DNA of 64,000 nt from an uncultured Bacteroidales bacterium (GTDB taxonomy: Bacteria; Bacteroidota; Bacteroidia; Bacteroidales; UBA932). Every line of letters starts with the position of its first letter. Within the stretch, counting starts at the first letter, position 1. The position numbers and the translations under genes are program-made. The stretch spans positions 1 to 64,000 of the forward strand of contig CALUQM010000002.1 of the NCBI GenBank assembly GCA_944322925.1, in the 5' to 3' direction. The notes under the pieces are model-generated. The model was not told where the DNA came from, did no database searches, and worked only from the letters and a program-made list of their open reading frames with translations. Positions 61,634-64,000 of this stretch are shown here, piece by piece.

Positions 61634-62918
61634 ATGAAGCAGCCGATTTTTCTGCAGGCCGTGACATTTTTAGCCGCCGGCCTGCTGTCTTTTACTGTAG
61701 AAGCAGCAGATTTTGTCGAAGGATATCAGGAAGCTACTCCTGATGCCGGAATTACCGTATGGGAAATCCCTGACAGGATTTCAGCCTTTTCGTGACAATA
61801 ATTGATACTGATTTCAAACCGGAGCCGGAAGCCAAATTCGGCTATCCTGGAGACAGATTCGGTCCGATGATTCTGAATTTCGAAAGGGACGGAGACGATC
61901 TGGTGCTCCTTCAGAAGACGGCTTCGGACATCTGCGGACAGGCAAAAGGTCCGTCGGGACATGCCTGACGGTCCTGCCGGAAAAGAAAATGGAACCGGTA
62001 CTCGCTGACCGCCGTGTAGGTTATTTTACTGTTCCTGCGGCCAAGACGGATTCCTCCGGATATTTTCTTGAAGCCAGTATTCCAGATACATAGACAATGC
62101 AGTCACTTTTATCGGAGGATTTGAGCGGATACCTGATGCCGACGGAAATATCAAGGTACAGCCTGTCGACAGCGCAGTACAGGCACAGGCGCAGTCATTC
62201 ATAGACCGTTTCGTCTACAATCCGCCGGACTGGGCCGAGTGGATAACAGACGATGCCTCTCGCGAATATATCCGCACCAAAATAAACAAAAGACAGATCA
62301 AAAGTTCCGCACGGGAATACTCGGGTCGTGACAGAAGAGAAGCATATCGTTCGGAATCTTTCCTGGAAGACCGCATAATGGAGGCTTGCGATTCACTTGT
62401 GGCCGCTGCCGGAGCATCTTTCGCTGTACGGAATGCTTTACGACGATACGCTCAAAACCAGATACAGACTCTCTTCCCCGGTTCAGTGTGATGTCTTCAG
62501 CAATGCTACCATAACATGTGTGGATCGGGGCTGGCTTATAAAAACCGAAATTCCGTTCAATTACAGTGCGGAACCTGTTGCCGACATGTCCATGAATCCC
62601 GGCCATATCCCGGTACAGATATCTTTTCTCATTACGAAGAATTTTCCTGAAAGCAAAAAGGCATCCTGGCTCAAAAAACAGGGAAAGATCGTACTGATGG
62701 CAGACGAAATGCCCGAATCGCTGAGACAGACTGTCGAAAAATGTCTCGGCGCCTACAATTACCGTCATCATACGAAACTCGTTCTGCAGGACATGGAAGA
62801 CAGAAACACGATCTCTGCCGACTGCCGCTTCGCAGTCAGCTGCGACATCCTCGGCAAAGATGTCGACATCCACGAGGAAAACGGTTTCTTCCGCCTGAAT
62901 ATCGGACTCTGGAAATAG
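61634..62918 (+). pseudogene. decayed exported protein gene, possibly a DUF5117-type metalloprotease
   Basis: A coding-like stretch broken by several frameshifts. Segment 1 (61634-61795) begins with a signal peptide and ends at TGA in mid-domain. Segment 2 (61792-61968) reads on in another frame (GDRFGPMILNFERDGDDLVL). Segment 3 (about 61950-62093) has MEPVLADRRVGYFTVPAAK. Segment 4 (62093-62491) has QAQAQSFIDRFVYNPPDWAE. Segment 5 (62379-62918, 180 codons) is open but may be a separate remnant. Segments 2-4 recall the N- and C-terminal parts of phylum-specific zinc metalloproteases of about 800-900 residues. No HExxH is visible, so the catalytic core appears deleted. The family call is tentative; the decay is clear. 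Confidence 0.6.
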
Positions 62919-62928
62919 CCTTGAAGGC

Positions 62929-63888
62929 CTACGGTACGACTATGTCGGCTTCCCCTGAAACTACGCCTCCCGGAATCCAGTCCACGACCTGAGAAGTCAC
63001 TTTAATCTCGTCCCTGGTAATGATAATGTGATACTGATAGCAGTAGCCGCTTTCGAAATCGGTGTCCCGGTCCAGAAGATATGCCAGCCTTGTTCCGTCT
63101 TTCAGTTCGACCACTATAAATGCCGACCCGGCAGCGACAGTCTGCGGAACGATGATAGCGTCATTATATGAAGGATTGTCGAAATCCGATGAAATGTCCG
63201 TACCTATGCTGATATCCGAAACCGCACCGTCCGGAGAAACCTCAATCTCCGCAGGCGCAATCTCCTTGTCGAGACGGAACCAGGCATCCGTTACCGTATT
63301 CCTTATCATTATTCCTGAGATATCCGCAGCACTCAGGCCGTCATCCAGTCTAAGCGCGACCTGAACCTTGGATAGAAGATGATAGAAGACGATATGGACT
63401 TCATCCGGAGTATTCTGTACATTACTCCTGCTTGCATACAGCAGATCCGACCAGACATACGAATCGAGATTCCTCTGACTGGCAGAAACACTGTGAATCA
63501 GTTTCGTGTCTGGAAAAGCCCTGTCGACAATATCGGCATTCGAATGCAGGGCAAATATGTCTATCGCATTCGAATTCTGCGGATAATACATTGGAATGCC
63601 GGCAGACAGATTGCCGTGTCCGTTTGCCGTGAGGATGCAGTTTTCATAGAGCGGAATGCTGCCCGCCCCTATTTCGTCTATCCATACATTGACTGTTTCT
63701 CCAGCTATGAGCTGGGTATTGGTCTGCTGGTACGACGCCTTTACATCTGGCTTGGCAATAGAGGTAGAAAGGATTATTTCATGCCTGGATTGAACGATAT
63801 CGTCCGTATTGACCTTGACGTCGCAAGAGCAGACAATTCCTGAAACAAGGACTATTGTCAGAACTGATATGGTAATATTGTTTTTCAT
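62929..63888 (-). CDS. fimbrillin-family lipoprotein
   Basis: A 319-residue lipoprotein with a leader ending in IVCSCDVKVN (Cys20 or Cys22 lipidated). The mature sequence fits the fimbrillin/Mfa-like family: AGETVNVWIDEIGAGS, a DIFALHSNADIV strand and VHIVFYHLLSKVQVALRL, a typical landmark, then a C-terminal domain ending in YQYHIIITRDEIKV and VVDWIPGG. Such proteins are pilus shaft or accessory subunits, or unrelated surface beta-sandwich proteins. It lies 14 bases after the gene cut by the right window edge, and is convergent with the decayed gene. Confidence 0.83.
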   Translation of the reverse strand: MKNNITISVLTIVLVSGIVCSCDVKVNTDDIVQSRHEIILSTSIAKPDVKASYQQTNTQLIAGETVNVWIDEIGAGSIPLYENCILTANGHGNLSAGIPMYYPQNSNAIDIFALHSNADIVDRAFPDTKLIHSVSASQRNLDSYVWSDLLYASRSNVQNTPDEVHIVFYHLLSKVQVALRLDDGLSAADISGIMIRNTVTDAWFRLDKEIAPAEIEVSPDGAVSDISIGTDISSDFDNPSYNDAIIVPQTVAAGSAFIVVELKDGTRLAYLLDRDTDFESGYCYQYHIIITRDEIKVTSQVVDWIPGGVVSGEADIVVP

Positions 63889-63902
63889 GGCTGTAGTTTT
63901 GT

Positions 63903-64000
63903 TTATTCCCACCAGAGTTGAGGAAGATTATTGTTTCCGTTATAGTTTTTCCACCATCCATTGGTCTCTCCGTTGCCGAGGCCCCATTCAGGATATTTTT
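63903..64000 (-). CDS. C-terminal end of an upstream gene (partial)
   Basis: Only the last 31 codons are inside the window, reading leftward to a TAA at 63903-63905. The tail is rich in Trp, Asn and Gly (WGLGNGETNGWWKNYNGNNN), as in C-termini of large fimbrillin-operon proteins. The close spacing (14 bases) suggests cotranscription with the fimbrillin-family gene. Family and length cannot be judged from this fragment. Confidence 0.6.
   Translation of the reverse strand, partial: KYPEWGLGNGETNGWWKNYNGNNNLPQLWWE

Noticed and set aside
1..64000. CRISPR array, rRNA operon, transposase or phage structural genes
   Set aside because: No regularly spaced repeats with spacers, no rRNA sequence, and no transposase, integrase, terminase or capsid motif was found in any frame I read.

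Overview
This window is chromosomal DNA of a Bacteroidota bacterium, almost certainly order Bacteroidales and probably an anaerobic gut or rumen commensal. The evidence is a SusC/SusD pair, several DUF families confined to the phylum (DUF4876, DUF4988, DUF4458, fimbrillin), C69, S46 and M16 peptidases, a SecD-SecF fusion, many lipoproteins, mostly weak Shine-Dalgarno sequences, and promoters of the phylum type (TTTG, about 19-21 bases, TAnnTTTG). GC content is near 50%. The genus cannot be fixed from the sequence alone. I see no rRNA, CRISPR array, complete insertion sequence or prophage; the window is mostly dense operons.

Layout. 0-2.8 kb (minus strand): tRNA-Gly, a cupin protein, pheS, a nitroreductase and a small secreted protein. 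2.9-18.0 kb (plus): a C69 dipeptidase, then a tight six-gene operon with a TonB-dependent receptor, a DUF4876 lipoprotein, a DUF6850-like outer-membrane protein, an M16 peptidase, a membrane 4Fe-4S protein with an HMA-like domain, and an S46 dipeptidyl-peptidase. 18.1-23.2 kb (minus): a ClpB without its N-terminal domain, then secG, a TPR protein, lptE and a sigma-54 activator. 23.3-27.4 kb (plus): an OmpA-like/TPR lipoprotein and malic enzyme. 27.5-46.2 kb (minus): a ten-gene SusC/SusD operon carrying a subtilisin-like protease, two leucine-rich-repeat lipoproteins and other surface lipoproteins, with no glycoside hydrolase. 46.5-51.8 kb (minus): a calycin-like lipoprotein, a thioredoxin-like lipoprotein, a palindrome cluster beside tRNA-Ser, floA, nfeD and a SPOR-domain protein. 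51.9-58.9 kb (plus): secDF and dnaE. 58.9-64 kb: an exported endonuclease/exonuclease/phosphatase, a GH20 hexosaminidase, a decayed gene, and a fimbrillin-type locus cut by the window edge.

How the genes work together. Two large loci centred on TonB-dependent receptors dominate, and both carry peptidases rather than sugar-cleaving enzymes, which suggests capture of proteins, peptides or a protein-bound nutrient. In the first, the receptor is joined to a periplasmic-type M16 peptidase, a dipeptidyl-peptidase and an iron-sulfur membrane protein; this resembles the TonB-receptor/M16-protease logic of ferredoxin piracy (FusA/FusC), although that is inference. In the second, a SusCD pore shares a transcript with an exported subtilase and LRR lipoproteins. 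Housekeeping operons (secG/lptE, secDF, floA/nfeD, dnaE, pheS) lie between them.
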